Shown one piece after another: positions 45,367 to 53,536 of a stretch of 64,000 nt of DNA. Below the pieces are notes generated by a model, which saw nothing but the letters and a program-made list of their open reading frames with translations, was not told the origin of the DNA and searched no databases. A program made the position numbers and the translations under genes. The stretch spans positions 7,562,501 through 7,626,500 of the forward strand of contig NZ_CP108442.1 in NCBI RefSeq assembly GCF_041435355.1. Reading direction: 5' to 3'. Source of the DNA: Streptomyces sp. NBC_01276. GTDB lineage: Bacteria > Actinomycetota > Actinomycetes > Streptomycetales > Streptomycetaceae. Every line of letters begins with the position of its first letter. Within the stretch, counting starts at the first letter, position 1.

Positions 45367-45624
45367 TCAGAGGCCGGTCAGGCCGCTGCCGATGCGCTTC
45401 CACAGGGAGCGCGTGGCCCCGAAGCCGCTCTCGTGCTCCCAGACGTGGGTGCACCCCGGGCACTGGAGGTGGAGCAGGCTCCCGTTGTTGGAGAGCAGGT
45501 AGCGCCAGTGCTCCGAGCAGCTCCGGCGTTCCCCGCACGGGGCGCACCCGCGGGCGTCATCGCAGTTCGGGCAGGCCACCCAGGCGCGTCGCCCGATGTC
45601 GGCCTGCGGGTCAAGCGGCAGCAC
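45367..45624 (-). CDS. Small Cys-rich (zinc-ribbon-like) hypothetical protein
   Basis: An 85-residue protein with cysteines in CPNC, GCAPCGERRSC and LQCPGCTHVWEH, likely a double zinc ribbon. The rest includes HWRYLLSNNGSLLHLQ and GFGATRSLWKRIG. The gene overlaps the end of the next gene by 14 bases, so both are probably translated from one mRNA. Function unknown. Confidence 0.75.
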   Translation of the reverse strand: MLPLDPQADIGRRAWVACPNCDDARGCAPCGERRSCSEHWRYLLSNNGSLLHLQCPGCTHVWEHESGFGATRSLWKRIGSGLTGL

Positions 45625-45901
45625 GGCCGCCCCCGCGCGCGGGCAGCACCCCGGCCGCGACGAGCTCGTCGTACACGCGCTGCTGCTCCGGGTCGAGGCC
45701 GGAGTACAGCAGGTCGTACGCCGCCTCCTCGCCGCGCAGCACCTCGATGGGGTCCCAGTCGGGGCCGAGGGCGGCCATCACCTGGGCGCGCCGGGCCACC
45801 TCCTGAGAGGACAGGTCGACGTCGAAGGGCACCAGGGCGGGGCCACCGGGCTCGGTGGGGCCGCCGGGGCCGGTGGGGGGCATCCGGTCGTGGGGGGTCA
45901 T
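45611..45901 (-). CDS. Small conserved hypothetical protein (DUF6400-like)
   Basis: A 96-residue acidic protein: a Pro/Gly-rich start, then FDVDLSSQEVARRAQVMAAL, GPDWDPIEVLRGEEAAYDLL and YSGLDPEQQRVYDELVAAGV. It resembles a family of small Streptomyces proteins that I recall as DUF6400; I am not sure of the number. ATG at 45901, six bases after a TAACTT box, with GAGGT also adjacent. It is first of a two-gene unit with the Cys-rich protein. Confidence 0.7.
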   Translation of the reverse strand: MTPHDRMPPTGPGGPTEPGGPALVPFDVDLSSQEVARRAQVMAALGPDWDPIEVLRGEEAAYDLLYSGLDPEQQRVYDELVAAGVLPARGGGRAAA

Positions 45902-45907
45902 ACCTCG

Positions 45908-45937
45908 AAGTTAGGTAACCCTTCTTTCCCCGGTCAA
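45908..45937 (-). promoter_or_regulatory. Promoter of the DUF6400-like gene
   Basis: On the minus strand TTGACC (45937-45932), an 18-base spacer and TAACTT (45913-45908), ending 6 bases before the ATG at 45901. It is among the best vegetative-type promoters in the window and predicts an mRNA with almost no leader. Confidence 0.75.
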
Positions 45938-45998
45938 GGGAGGGTGGGCGGAGTCACAGCAGGCCGCCGGGCGGCCGTATGGGCGCCACTACTGTGGG

Positions 45999-46012
45999 GG
46001 ATACATGTATCC
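45999..46012. promoter_or_regulatory. Palindrome GGATACATGTATCC upstream of the second P450
   Basis: A perfect 14-bp palindrome just after a TACTGT box (45990-45995), so it would cover the transcription start of the P450 gene at 46054. It is a likely repressor operator; the regulator is not evident nearby. Confidence 0.6.
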
Positions 46013-46053
46013 GCGGAGTGATCCCGCGACGCATTCGATTCAGGGGGAATGGA

Positions 46054-47262
46054 ATGGCGACTCGGCCTGACGTGCTCGATCTGCTGGAACTCAGTCCGGA
46101 CTTCGTCCGCGACCCGTATCCGGTCTACGCGCGACTGCGGGCCGAGGGGCCCGTCCACCACGTACTCACGCCGGACCGCCAGGACGTCTGGCTGGTCGTC
46201 GGACACGAGGCGGGCCGCACGGCCTTCACCGATCCCCGGCTGAGCCGCGACTGGCGCCGCTCCGGCGACATCGGCAAGATCATCAACACCGAGCAGGACC
46301 ACCCCGCGCTCGCCCACATGCTCATGGCCGACCCGCCGGACCACACCCGGCTGCGCCGTCTGGTGGCACGCGCGTTCACCCCGCGGCGGATCGAGACCCT
46401 GGCCCCGCGCATCCAGGAGATCACCGACGACCTGCTGGACGCCATGGCGGCGCTCCCGGAGCGGCGGGCCGACCTGGTGGACGCCTTCGCCTTCCCGCTG
46501 CCCATGACCGTGATCTGCGAGCTGCTCGGGGTACCGGAACTGGACCGCGGGGCGTTCCGCGGCTGGTCCAACGAGATGGTCTCCCGCACCAGCCCGGAGG
46601 CCGAGGCCGCCGCGTACGCGCAGATGCCCCGGTACCTCGTCGGGCTCATCGAGGCCAAGCGCGCCGCGCCCGGCGACGACCTCCTCAGCGCGATGATCCA
46701 CGCCGTCGACGAGGGCGGCGACAGCCTCTCGCCCGACGAGCTCATCGGCATGTGCGTCCTGCTCCTCATCGCGGGGCACGAGACCACCGTCAACATGATC
46801 GGCAACGGGATGCGGGCACTGTTCGCCCACCCCGACCAGCTCGCCGACCTGCTCGCGAACCCCGGTCTGCTGGACGGGGCGATCGAGGAGATGCTCCGTT
46901 ACGACGGGCCGGTGGAGACCTGCACCGACCGTCTCGCCCTGGAGGACGTGGAGATCGGCGGGGTGGTGATCCCGGCCGGCTCCGCCGTCCTGATCGCCAT
47001 GGCCGACGCGGACCGGGACCCGGCGCGCTTCGCGGACCCGGACCGTTTCGACATCCGCCGTGACGCCCGCGGCCACATCGCCTTCGGCCACGGCCTGCAC
47101 CACTGCCTCGGGGCGCCCCTGGCCCGCCTGGAGGGCCGCATCGCGCTCCGCTCCCTGCTGGACCGCTTCCCGGGCCTCACCGACGGCGCCGACGGGGACG
47201 AGCCGGCCTGGGTGCCGGGCATGCTGATCAGGGGCGTACGGGAGCTGCCCGTCCGCTGGTGA
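46054..47262 (+). CDS. Cytochrome P450 (CYP107/105-like)
   Basis: A 402-residue bacterial class I P450. The N terminus LDLLELSPDFVRDPYPVYAR is typical; ADPPDHTRLRRLVARAFTPR, I-helix LLIAGHETTVNMIGNG, K-helix IEEMLRYDGPVE, and haem loop FGHGLHHCLGAPLARLEGR with Cys351. No ferredoxin gene adjoins. The substrate is unknown, and distance argues against a role in the 16-31 kb cluster. ATG at 46054 with GGGGGA upstream. Confidence 0.93.
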   Translation: MATRPDVLDLLELSPDFVRDPYPVYARLRAEGPVHHVLTPDRQDVWLVVGHEAGRTAFTDPRLSRDWRRSGDIGKIINTEQDHPALAHMLMADPPDHTRLRRLVARAFTPRRIETLAPRIQEITDDLLDAMAALPERRADLVDAFAFPLPMTVICELLGVPELDRGAFRGWSNEMVSRTSPEAEAAAYAQMPRYLVGLIEAKRAAPGDDLLSAMIHAVDEGGDSLSPDELIGMCVLLLIAGHETTVNMIGNGMRALFAHPDQLADLLANPGLLDGAIEEMLRYDGPVETCTDRLALEDVEIGGVVIPAGSAVLIAMADADRDPARFADPDRFDIRRDARGHIAFGHGLHHCLGAPLARLEGRIALRSLLDRFPGLTDGADGDEPAWVPGMLIRGVRELPVRW

Positions 47263-47270
47263 TCCGGTTC

Positions 47271-47300
47271 GGGGAGGGGCCGCACCCGTGGCCCCTCCCC
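47271..47300. terminator. Bidirectional terminator after the second P450
   Basis: Perfect 11-bp stem GGGGAGGGGCC (47271-47281) and GGCCCCTCCCC (47290-47300) with an 8-base loop, between two convergent stops. Confidence 0.88.
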
Positions 47301-47301
47301 G

Positions 47302-47787
47302 TCAACAGGGGCCGGGCGTCGTGCCGGGCTCCGGAGGGTACGGGACCACGGCGGCCGACGGGTCGTCGGCCGGCCCCACCGGCCGGCGTTGACGGGCGAA
47401 GGCGTGGGCGAACTCCACCGGGTGATCGAGCGTCAGCGTGGCCGCGCCGCCGGCCCCGGGGGGCCCGGAAGGCGACGGGGTTCCGCCGTCCACCCGGTAC
47501 CCCGTGCGGATGAGTTCCCCGTCCGGGCCGCTGTGGTCCACGGCGGCGAAGCCGTCCGCGTCGGGGCCCCACTGCCCGCCGACCCGCCACGTGTAGCGCA
47601 GTTCCAGCAGGCCGGGACCGGGGCAGCTCCAATGGAACCGGCCGACGCTCAGCTCGGAGCTGAAGCTTTCGAAACGGCTCCAGCCCCGGCCGTCGGGCAG
47701 GAAGACGAGTGCACTGGTTTCCATCGCGCCCTGTTCCAGGGGCGCGCTGTCCCACAGGCCGGTCAGACGTTCGTCGAGAGGGGTCAC
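47302..47787 (-). CDS. Conserved hypothetical protein
   Basis: A 161-residue soluble protein I do not recognise by name: LTGLWDSAPLEQGAMETSAL, VFLPDGRGWSRFESFSSELS, VGRFHWSCPGPGLLELRYTW and TLTLDHPVEFAHAFARQR. The mixed beta pattern suggests a lipocalin-like fold, which is only a guess. The stop lies directly at the shared terminator. ATG at 47787. Confidence 0.7.
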   Translation of the reverse strand: MTPLDERLTGLWDSAPLEQGAMETSALVFLPDGRGWSRFESFSSELSVGRFHWSCPGPGLLELRYTWRVGGQWGPDADGFAAVDHSGPDGELIRTGYRVDGGTPSPSGPPGAGGAATLTLDHPVEFAHAFARQRRPVGPADDPSAAVVPYPPEPGTTPGPC

Positions 47788-47856
47788 CGCCCGATCATGG
47801 CCGATCCGGGCCCGGCGGCGACACCCCCTCCTCCCGGTGCGGGGGAGCCGACCCGG

Positions 47857-48411
47857 TCAGGCCTGCCGGATCGCTGACACCTCGAACTCCAGGACGACCT
47901 TGTCGCCGACCAGGACGCCGCCGCCCTCCAGGGCCGCGTTCCAGGTGATCCCGTACTCCTTCCGGCTGATCGGCACCGAACCCTCGAACCCCACCCGCAG
48001 GTTCCCGAACGGGTCGGTCGCGCTGCCCTGGTACTCGAACTCGATGCCGATCGGCCGGGTGACGTCCTTGATGGTGAGGTCGCCCGTCACGCGGAAGTGG
48101 GTTTCGTCCAGCGGCTCCACGCCGGTGGACACGAAGGTGATGTCCGGGAAGTTCGGGGCGTCCAGGAAGTCGTTGGTGCGCAGGTGGCCGTCGCGCTGTT
48201 CGTTGCGGGTGTCGATGCTGGCGGCCTTGATGGTGACCGTCGCCGACGACTTCGCGGGATCCGTGCCGTCCAGGTGGGCGGTGCCTTCGAACTCGTTGAA
48301 AGCCCCGCGGACCTTGGTGACCATCGCGTGCCGGGCCACGAACCCGATCTGGGTGTGGGCGGGGTCGAGGGAGTAGTTCCCTGTGAGCGAAGTGAGGGGG
48401 GTCGTGGTCAT
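47857..48411 (-). CDS. YceI family polyisoprenoid-binding-like protein
   Basis: A 184-residue YceI-fold protein: LTGNYSLDPAHTQIGFVARH, VRGAFNEFEGTAHLDGTDPA, SSATVTIKAASIDTRNEQRD, GHLRTNDFLDAPNFPDITFV and KEYGITWNAALEGGGVLVGD. The lipocalin-like barrel binds isoprenoids in characterised members. There is no signal peptide, so it is cytosolic here. ATG at 48411 with GGAGCAGG upstream. Confidence 0.95.
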   Translation of the reverse strand: MTTTPLTSLTGNYSLDPAHTQIGFVARHAMVTKVRGAFNEFEGTAHLDGTDPAKSSATVTIKAASIDTRNEQRDGHLRTNDFLDAPNFPDITFVSTGVEPLDETHFRVTGDLTIKDVTRPIGIEFEYQGSATDPFGNLRVGFEGSVPISRKEYGITWNAALEGGGVLVGDKVVLEFEVSAIRQA

Positions 48412-48716
48412 GGACCTGCTCCGCGGGGGCTGGGGGACGGGGGGGGGAAGCGCTGGACCACGCTAGCCAGACCCGCCCTGACGGGCGCGTGCGACCACGC
48501 CCACCGCGCCCGCGCGTCACCCGATCGGCGACCGAGGACGACGGGCGCGTTCCTGACCCGGGTCCCGTCGGAGGAGGCGGCCACATGGAGCACCCGCCGG
48601 GAGGCGGCGCCGCCCTCGGGGTACCGCTGCCGAGAAGGGGCCGGCGTCCGTCCGGGCACCGCCCGGGCCCGAGCACCGGCCCCGGCCCGCGCACGTCCCA
48701 CGCGTAAGGACCCCCC
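48412..48716. other. Divergent spacer between YceI and aldo/keto reductase genes
   Basis: About 305 bases; no gene, no clear promoter boxes or dyads seen. Confidence 0.5.
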
Positions 48717-49565
48717 ATGCGGCACGTCACCCTGAACAACGGCGTCGAGATGCCGATTCTCGGCTTCGGCGTCTACCGGATTCCGCCGGAGGAGACCGAG
48801 CGGGCCGTCGGCGAAGCCCTCGCCGCCGGCTACCGCTCCTTCGACACCGCGGCCGCCTACGGCAACGAGGAGGCCGTCGGCCGCGCGATCAGGAGCAGCG
48901 GCGTCCCGCGCCACGAGCTGTTCGTCACCACCAAGCTGTGGATCTCCGACGCCGGCGAGGACAGGGCCGGCCCCGCCTTCCACACCTCGCTGCGCAAACT
49001 CGGCCTGGACCACGTGGACCTGTACCTGATCCACCAGCCGTACGGGGACGTCTACGGCTCCTGGCGCGCCATGCAGAACCTCCAGCGCGAGGGGCTGGTC
49101 CGGGCCATCGGGGTCTCGAACTTCCACCCCGACCGGCTGCTGGACCTGATGGACCACAACGAGATCACCCCGGCGGTCAACCAGGTCGAGACCCATCCCT
49201 TCCACCAGCGCACCGGCGATCAGGAACTGATGGCCGAGCGCGGGGTCCAGATCGAGTCCTGGGGGCCCTTCGCCGAGGGCCGGAACAACCTCTTCACCCA
49301 TCCTGTGCTCGCCCGCATCGCCACCGCGCACGGCAGGTCGGTGGCACAGGTCGTACTGCGCTGGCTGGTCCAGCGGCAGGTCGTGGTGATCCCCAAGTCG
49401 GTGCGCCCGGAGCGGATGGCGGAGAACCTCGACGTCTTCCGCTTCGAGCTCACCGCCGAGGACATGGCGGACATCGCGGCCCTGGACACCGGGGCGTCGG
49501 TGTTCTTCGACCACCGCGACCCGGCCGTGGTCAGCCGGCTCGGCAACGTCACCATCGGCACCTGA
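48717..49565 (+). CDS. Aldo/keto reductase (2,5-diketo-gluconate reductase-like)
   Basis: A 282-residue aldo/keto reductase of the AKR5-like group: [40 protein letters not shown] (Asp, Tyr), [20 protein letters not shown] (Lys), [20 protein letters not shown] (His), [15 protein letters not shown] and [19 protein letters not shown]. It reduces carbonyls with NADPH. ATG at 48717 with AAGGA upstream. Confidence 0.93.
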   Translation: MRHVTLNNGVEMPILGFGVYRIPPEETERAVGEALAAGYRSFDTAAAYGNEEAVGRAIRSSGVPRHELFVTTKLWISDAGEDRAGPAFHTSLRKLGLDHVDLYLIHQPYGDVYGSWRAMQNLQREGLVRAIGVSNFHPDRLLDLMDHNEITPAVNQVETHPFHQRTGDQELMAERGVQIESWGPFAEGRNNLFTHPVLARIATAHGRSVAQVVLRWLVQRQVVVIPKSVRPERMAENLDVFRFELTAEDMADIAALDTGASVFFDHRDPAVVSRLGNVTIGT

Positions 49566-49586
49566 GGAACGGCCGGGCGGCCGTCC

Positions 49587-50786
49587 TCACGGTGCCGGCG
49601 CAGGCGCCGGCACGGGGCGGCGCAGCAGGTAGAGCGCCGCCGCGGAGATCAGGACGGCCATACAGGCGATGAACACCAGTCCGGCACCCTCCAGCCCGAG
49701 CGGGCCCGTCAGCACCCCCACGCCGATCACCGGCAGCGAGATGCCCGTGTAGGCCACCACGAACAGGGTGGAGATCACCGCCGCCCGGTGGTGCGGCGGG
49801 GACGCCCCGGCCACCGCGGACAGGGACCCCCGGAAGGCCAGCCCCTGCCCCACGCCGCCCACCAGCGCGCTCAGCACCACCAGCGCCAGCAGGTCCCAGC
49901 GCAGCGCCCCCGCGAGCAGTGCCAGCCCCGCGAGGAGCACGGCGCAGCCCAGCGGCAGCGACCGCCGTACGCCCACCCGGCCGACCGCCAGCTGCCCGGC
50001 GGTCGAGGCGAAGAAGGCGAGCGCGACGACCAGTCCGCTCACCGCAGGGTCGTGAACGCCGAGGGACCCGGCGAGAAACGCCGGGCTGACCGAGGTGAAC
50101 ACCCCGAACAGCGCGAACCCCACGAACGAGGCGATCGCCGCCGGTCCGAACACCGGCCGCACCTGTGCGGGGAGCCGGAGCCGCTGGGGCCGTACGGTGC
50201 CCAGCGGACGCCGCTCCCGTACGGTCTCCGGCAGCCGTGCCAGCACCGCCGCCGAGCCCGCCACCAGCGCCAGGTGCACCCAGAAGGGCAGGTACAGCGG
50301 CCAGGGCGCGTACTGCGCGAGCAGTCCGGCGAGCAGCGGACCGCACCCGAGCCCGCCCATGTTGGCGGCCGTCGCCACGAACGTGGCCCGGGAGGTGCCG
50401 CCGTGCGGGGCCAGCTCCATCACGAACACCGTCGCCGCGCCGGTGAACAGCCCGGCGGAGAAGCCCGACAGGACCCGTCCCGCGTACAGCCAGCCGAGGC
50501 CCGAGGCGCACAGGAAGCAGACGGCGCTGCCGGCAGCGCACGCGAGGCCCGTCCAGAGCACGGGCCGCCGCCCCACCGCGTCCGAGGCGTTGCCCGCCAG
50601 CACGAGCACCCCGATGACCGCGAAGGCGTAGACCGCGTACACGACGGTGACGGTCAGTTCGGAGAAGCCGAACTTCTCCTGGTAGAGGCCGTAGAGGGGG
50701 GTCGGGAGCGTGGTGCCCGCCATGCACACGGCGAACACGGCCCCGGCGAGCAAGCACTGGCGCCACTGCCGGCGATCACCGTCCAT
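49587..50786 (-). CDS. MFS transporter, 12-helix drug/metabolite exporter
   Basis: A 399-residue major facilitator with 12 predicted helices, starting CLLAGAVFAVCMAGTTLPTP. Loop 2-3 motif is GNASDAVGRRPVLW; motif C region is AANMGGLGCGPLLAGLLAQY. The first periplasmic LYGLYQEKFGFSELTVTVVY is common in Streptomyces efflux proteins. Substrate unknown. ATG at 50786. Confidence 0.92.
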   Translation of the reverse strand: MDGDRRQWRQCLLAGAVFAVCMAGTTLPTPLYGLYQEKFGFSELTVTVVYAVYAFAVIGVLVLAGNASDAVGRRPVLWTGLACAAGSAVCFLCASGLGWLYAGRVLSGFSAGLFTGAATVFVMELAPHGGTSRATFVATAANMGGLGCGPLLAGLLAQYAPWPLYLPFWVHLALVAGSAAVLARLPETVRERRPLGTVRPQRLRLPAQVRPVFGPAAIASFVGFALFGVFTSVSPAFLAGSLGVHDPAVSGLVVALAFFASTAGQLAVGRVGVRRSLPLGCAVLLAGLALLAGALRWDLLALVVLSALVGGVGQGLAFRGSLSAVAGASPPHHRAAVISTLFVVAYTGISLPVIGVGVLTGPLGLEGAGLVFIACMAVLISAAALYLLRRPVPAPAPAP

Positions 50787-50812
50787 GCCGCCGAAGGTAA
50801 CCCCGCGCGGGT

Positions 50813-50842
50813 CCCCGTGCCCGGCGCGCGCCGGGCACGGGG
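50813..50842. promoter_or_regulatory. 30-bp near-perfect palindrome in a divergent spacer
   Basis: CCCCGTGCCCGGCG at 50813-50826 and its exact complement at 50829-50842 around a CG centre. Both flanking genes read away from it, so it is not a terminator; an operator or an mRNA-leader hairpin is possible. Confidence 0.6.
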
Positions 50843-50889
50843 GCAACCGGGGGCGGGGTGACGGGCGTCCCCCTGCGGGGGTGGTGTTC

Positions 50890-51486
50890 ATGACAGAGAT
50901 GGTCCGACCGGGGTGGCGGCTCGCCACCGTGGCCCTGCCCGGCCTCGCCGCCGGGGCCGTGTACGCAGGGGCGAGCTGGTGCTACGCGGCCTCCTCCGCG
51001 CCCTCGGGGGCGGTCGCCGTGGTCGGCGGAGCCGTGCTGATCCTCGGCGTCTGCGCGGCGTACTCCGTGCTCGTCGGCGGCGCCGGCGGCCTCTTCGGGG
51101 CGCTGCTGCTGTCCCTGGGGCTGCTGCTGGCCGTGGCGGCGGCCGACCAGACGGCGGCCCGCACGGCCGCCGCCACCTGTGCGGTGCGCGAGGTGCACAC
51201 CAGGGTCCAGAACTCCGCGGGGGAGGGGGCGCCGCCCACGCGGACGGTGTACCGGCTCGTACTGGACTGCCCGGGGGGCTACCCGGCCGAACTCAAGGAG
51301 GACCGGCCCGTCGCCGGGCAAGGACAGCGGATCCGCGTCGCCTTCGACCCGGCGCACCGGGTGTCCCCCGAGCTGGAGGGGCGTACGCGGCCCTGGAAGG
51401 CCGGCCTGTGGGGCGCGGCCCTGATCGGCCTCAGTACGGTGATCGCCTGGGCGAAGCGGCGCCCCTGCCGGGAGGACCGGGCCTGA
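50890..51486 (+). CDS. Small membrane protein of unknown function
   Basis: A 198-residue protein with helices at about 10-30 (LATVALPGLAAGAVYAGASW), 40-60 (AVAVVGGAVLILGVCAAYSV), 65-85 (LFGALLLSLGLLLAVAAADQ) and 170-187 (AGLWGAALIGLSTVIAWAKR), and an outer-face domain between the last two (CAVREVHTRVQNSAG, VYRLVLDCPGGYPAELKEDR) like those of DUF3592-type proteins. ATG at 50890; in-frame GTG codons just upstream are possible starts. Confidence 0.7.
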   Translation: MTEMVRPGWRLATVALPGLAAGAVYAGASWCYAASSAPSGAVAVVGGAVLILGVCAAYSVLVGGAGGLFGALLLSLGLLLAVAAADQTAARTAAATCAVREVHTRVQNSAGEGAPPTRTVYRLVLDCPGGYPAELKEDRPVAGQGQRIRVAFDPAHRVSPELEGRTRPWKAGLWGAALIGLSTVIAWAKRRPCREDRA

Positions 51487-51616
51487 CCCGACGCGCCCGG
51501 CGCCCCGTCCGCCGCGGGCCGGGTTCATCCGGCCGGCCGCGCAACGGATGCCGCCGGAGCGCCGTCGGTGCAGGCTGCGGGCAGGAGAGCCACCACCGCA
51601 CAGACGAGGATCCGCC

Positions 51617-51967
51617 ATGTCCCACCACCGGCGCACCGGCGTCATCACCGGGGTCGCAGCCCTGCTGCTCACCGCCACCGCCTGCTCGGGCCTGGGCCGG
51701 AGCACGGTCGGCATGCTCACCTTCCGCGGCCACGACTCCCCGGTCGCGCTCTCGTACTCCAACACGAACGTCAACGGCTGCCACCGCATCAACCTGCCGC
51801 GCGGCGCCACCCACGTCGAGAACAACACCCTCGTCGACGTCGTCCTGTACCGGACGGAGAACTGCGAGAAGACCGACCGGGCGGACGGCGTCTACGTCGC
51901 CACCACCCTCTCGAACGTGACGGCTCCGGTCTCCCTGCCCTGGCGTAGCTTCAGCGTCATCCACTGA
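51617..51967 (+). CDS. Small putative lipoprotein
   Basis: A 116-residue exported protein. The signal peptide ends LLLTATAC, a lipobox with Cys23. The mature part (VGMLTFRGHDSPVALSYSNT, NGCHRINLPRGATHVENNT, DVVLYRTENCEKTDRADGVY) has two more Cys that could pair. ATG at 51617 with GAGGA upstream. Function unknown. Confidence 0.75.
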   Translation: MSHHRRTGVITGVAALLLTATACSGLGRSTVGMLTFRGHDSPVALSYSNTNVNGCHRINLPRGATHVENNTLVDVVLYRTENCEKTDRADGVYVATTLSNVTAPVSLPWRSFSVIH

Positions 51968-51983
51968 CGCGCCGTACGGGGTG

Positions 51984-52016
51984 CCGCCGGCCCCGCCGCG
52001 GGGGCGGGGCCGGCGG
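51984..52016. terminator. Bidirectional terminator
   Basis: Perfect 14-bp stem CCGCCGGCCCCGCC (51984-51997) and GGCGGGGCCGGCGG (52003-52016), 5-base loop, between two convergent genes. Confidence 0.88.
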
Positions 52017-52023
52017 GACGGTG

Positions 52024-52971
52024 TCACCAGTAGATGACCACGTACCCGTTGCCGCCGTCCTTGCCGTTGCCACCGGGCCGGGCGGCCTCGCCGCCGGTGC
52101 CGCGCTCGCCGCCGTTGCCGCCGGCCACGGTGTTCGGCGGCAGCCCGACGATGCCGTCGGGGGCGACCCCGCCCGTGCCGTTGGAGCTGCCGTTGCCGCC
52201 GTTCAGGTTGACCCCGCCGGTGGAGCACCAGCCGGTGCCGCCGGCCCCGCCCGCGCCGTTGGCGCCGTCGACGACCCCGCCACCCGCGCCGCCGCCGCCC
52301 CCGCCTCCGCCGGTCGCGTTGAGCAGGAGCGTGCTGTCCGACGAACGGGTCAGCGAGGAGGCGGTGCCCGCGGTGCCGGCACCGCCGGCCGAGCCGGGGC
52401 CGCGCATGGTCGCGGCCGGACCACCCGCGCCGCCGTCGCCGCCGTCGCCGACGTCCACCCCGTACGCGGTCTGCGGGGTCACCTGGACGGCGCACCAGGT
52501 GAAGCCGCCCGCACCGCCGCCACCGCCGTTGCCGCCGTTGTAGGCACGGGCAGAGCTGAGTCCGCCTCCGCCACCGCCGCCGCCCCCGCCACCGGCACCC
52601 CACGCCTGCACGAACACCGAGGTGACGCCCGGCGGCGGGGTGAAGGTGTTGTCGGAGGTGAACTGCTGCAGCCCGTGGATGACCTGAGGGGGCTTCTTCT
52701 TGTCCTTGTCCTTGTCCTTCTCCTTGCCCCAGTCGTCCCCGTCGTCGTCCCTGTTCCCGCCGTGGTCCTTGTCCTTGTCCGACGGGTTCTGCTTGTGCTG
52801 GGCGGCGGGCGCCGGCTTCGGGCCCGAGGGCCCCGGCCCGTGGGCGGACGCGGCCGGAGCCATCGCCACCACCTGGCCGGTCAGGGACGCCGCGGCGGCC
52901 AGGGAGGCGAGGAGGACCCGGGAACGGACGCGGGGCCGCCTGGTCGTTACGGGATGCTGCTTGAGGTTCAT
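52024..52971 (-). CDS. Secreted glycine-rich protein with charged linker
   Basis: A 315-residue exported protein. The signal peptide (about 1-45) has an Arg-rich start (TTRRPRVRSRVLLASLAAAA). A charged linker follows (DKDKDHGGNRDDDGDDWGKE and KDKDKDKKK), then the strand pattern QVIHGLQQFTSDNTFTPPPG, VTSVFVQAWGAGGGGGGGGG, and long Gly-rich runs with rare Cys, ending DGGNGYVVIYW. TFTPPPGVTSV-V--WGAGGGGG is the pattern of a family of glycine-rich surface or phage-tail-like proteins. The role is probably structural, at the cell surface. ATG at 52971, AAGGAA upstream. Confidence 0.8.
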   Translation of the reverse strand: MNLKQHPVTTRRPRVRSRVLLASLAAAASLTGQVVAMAPAASAHGPGPSGPKPAPAAQHKQNPSDKDKDHGGNRDDDGDDWGKEKDKDKDKKKPPQVIHGLQQFTSDNTFTPPPGVTSVFVQAWGAGGGGGGGGGGGLSSARAYNGGNGGGGGAGGFTWCAVQVTPQTAYGVDVGDGGDGGAGGPAATMRGPGSAGGAGTAGTASSLTRSSDSTLLLNATGGGGGGGGAGGGVVDGANGAGGAGGTGWCSTGGVNLNGGNGSSNGTGGVAPDGIVGLPPNTVAGGNGGERGTGGEAARPGGNGKDGGNGYVVIYW

Positions 52972-53221
52972 GAGTTCCTTCACCGCCGGCCGCCGAAGGG
53001 GCCGCGGGAGTGCGAGGGGACAGGTGCGTGGGCGTCTGGGCTTCCCGTGGGCCGGGCGTCCCCGCCACGCGACGCCCATCCCAGCGGTCCCCGCCCGTGA
53101 GCCGCCGTTGGCGGGGCCGGGGCTGTCGACCAGGCAGGTGAGCGGTTCGCCGGACCGGAGCAACGCTGGGCCGGCCGGGGTAGCCGGTGTCACGGAGACG
53201 ACCGGCCGTCGTTGCCTTGAC

Positions 53222-53503
53222 ATGACCGACTTGATGGTGAAGATCCCCGCCGACTGGCTCGCCCGCGTTTTCCTCTCGCTGCGCCGCAGCGCCCTCGACG
53301 ACGCCCAGGCCGTCGCCGCCGAGCTGTGGCCGTTCACGGAGCAGCCCGGGCAGCGGGTGCCCGTGCCCCGGGCCACGGTGATGCGTACGGAACGGGCCCT
53401 GCGGGGGGAACTGGCCCGCGTCGGGGAACCCGGACGCCGCGCCCGCCTGCACGAGGAGACCGCACAGCTGATCAGCGCCCGCCTGGGCACCGGGGACCGC
53501 TGA
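53222..53503 (+). CDS. Small hypothetical protein
   Basis: A 93-residue helical protein: MTDLMVKIPADWLARVFLSL, RRSALDDAQAVAAELWPFTE, then VPVPRATVMRTERALRGELA and LHEETAQLISARLG. I do not recognise it. No clear ribosome site precedes ATG 53222; ATG 53234 is an alternative. Codon bias is normal for the window, which supports it as a gene. Confidence 0.6.
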   Translation: MTDLMVKIPADWLARVFLSLRRSALDDAQAVAAELWPFTEQPGQRVPVPRATVMRTERALRGELARVGEPGRRARLHEETAQLISARLGTGDR

Positions 53504-53536
53504 CCCGGCGCGGGCTTCCCGGCTCCCGCCCGGGGC

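Noticed and set aside
46054..47262. Second P450 as a member of the pheganomycin-type pathway
   Set aside because: It lies 14 kb away past many unrelated genes and has its own operator.
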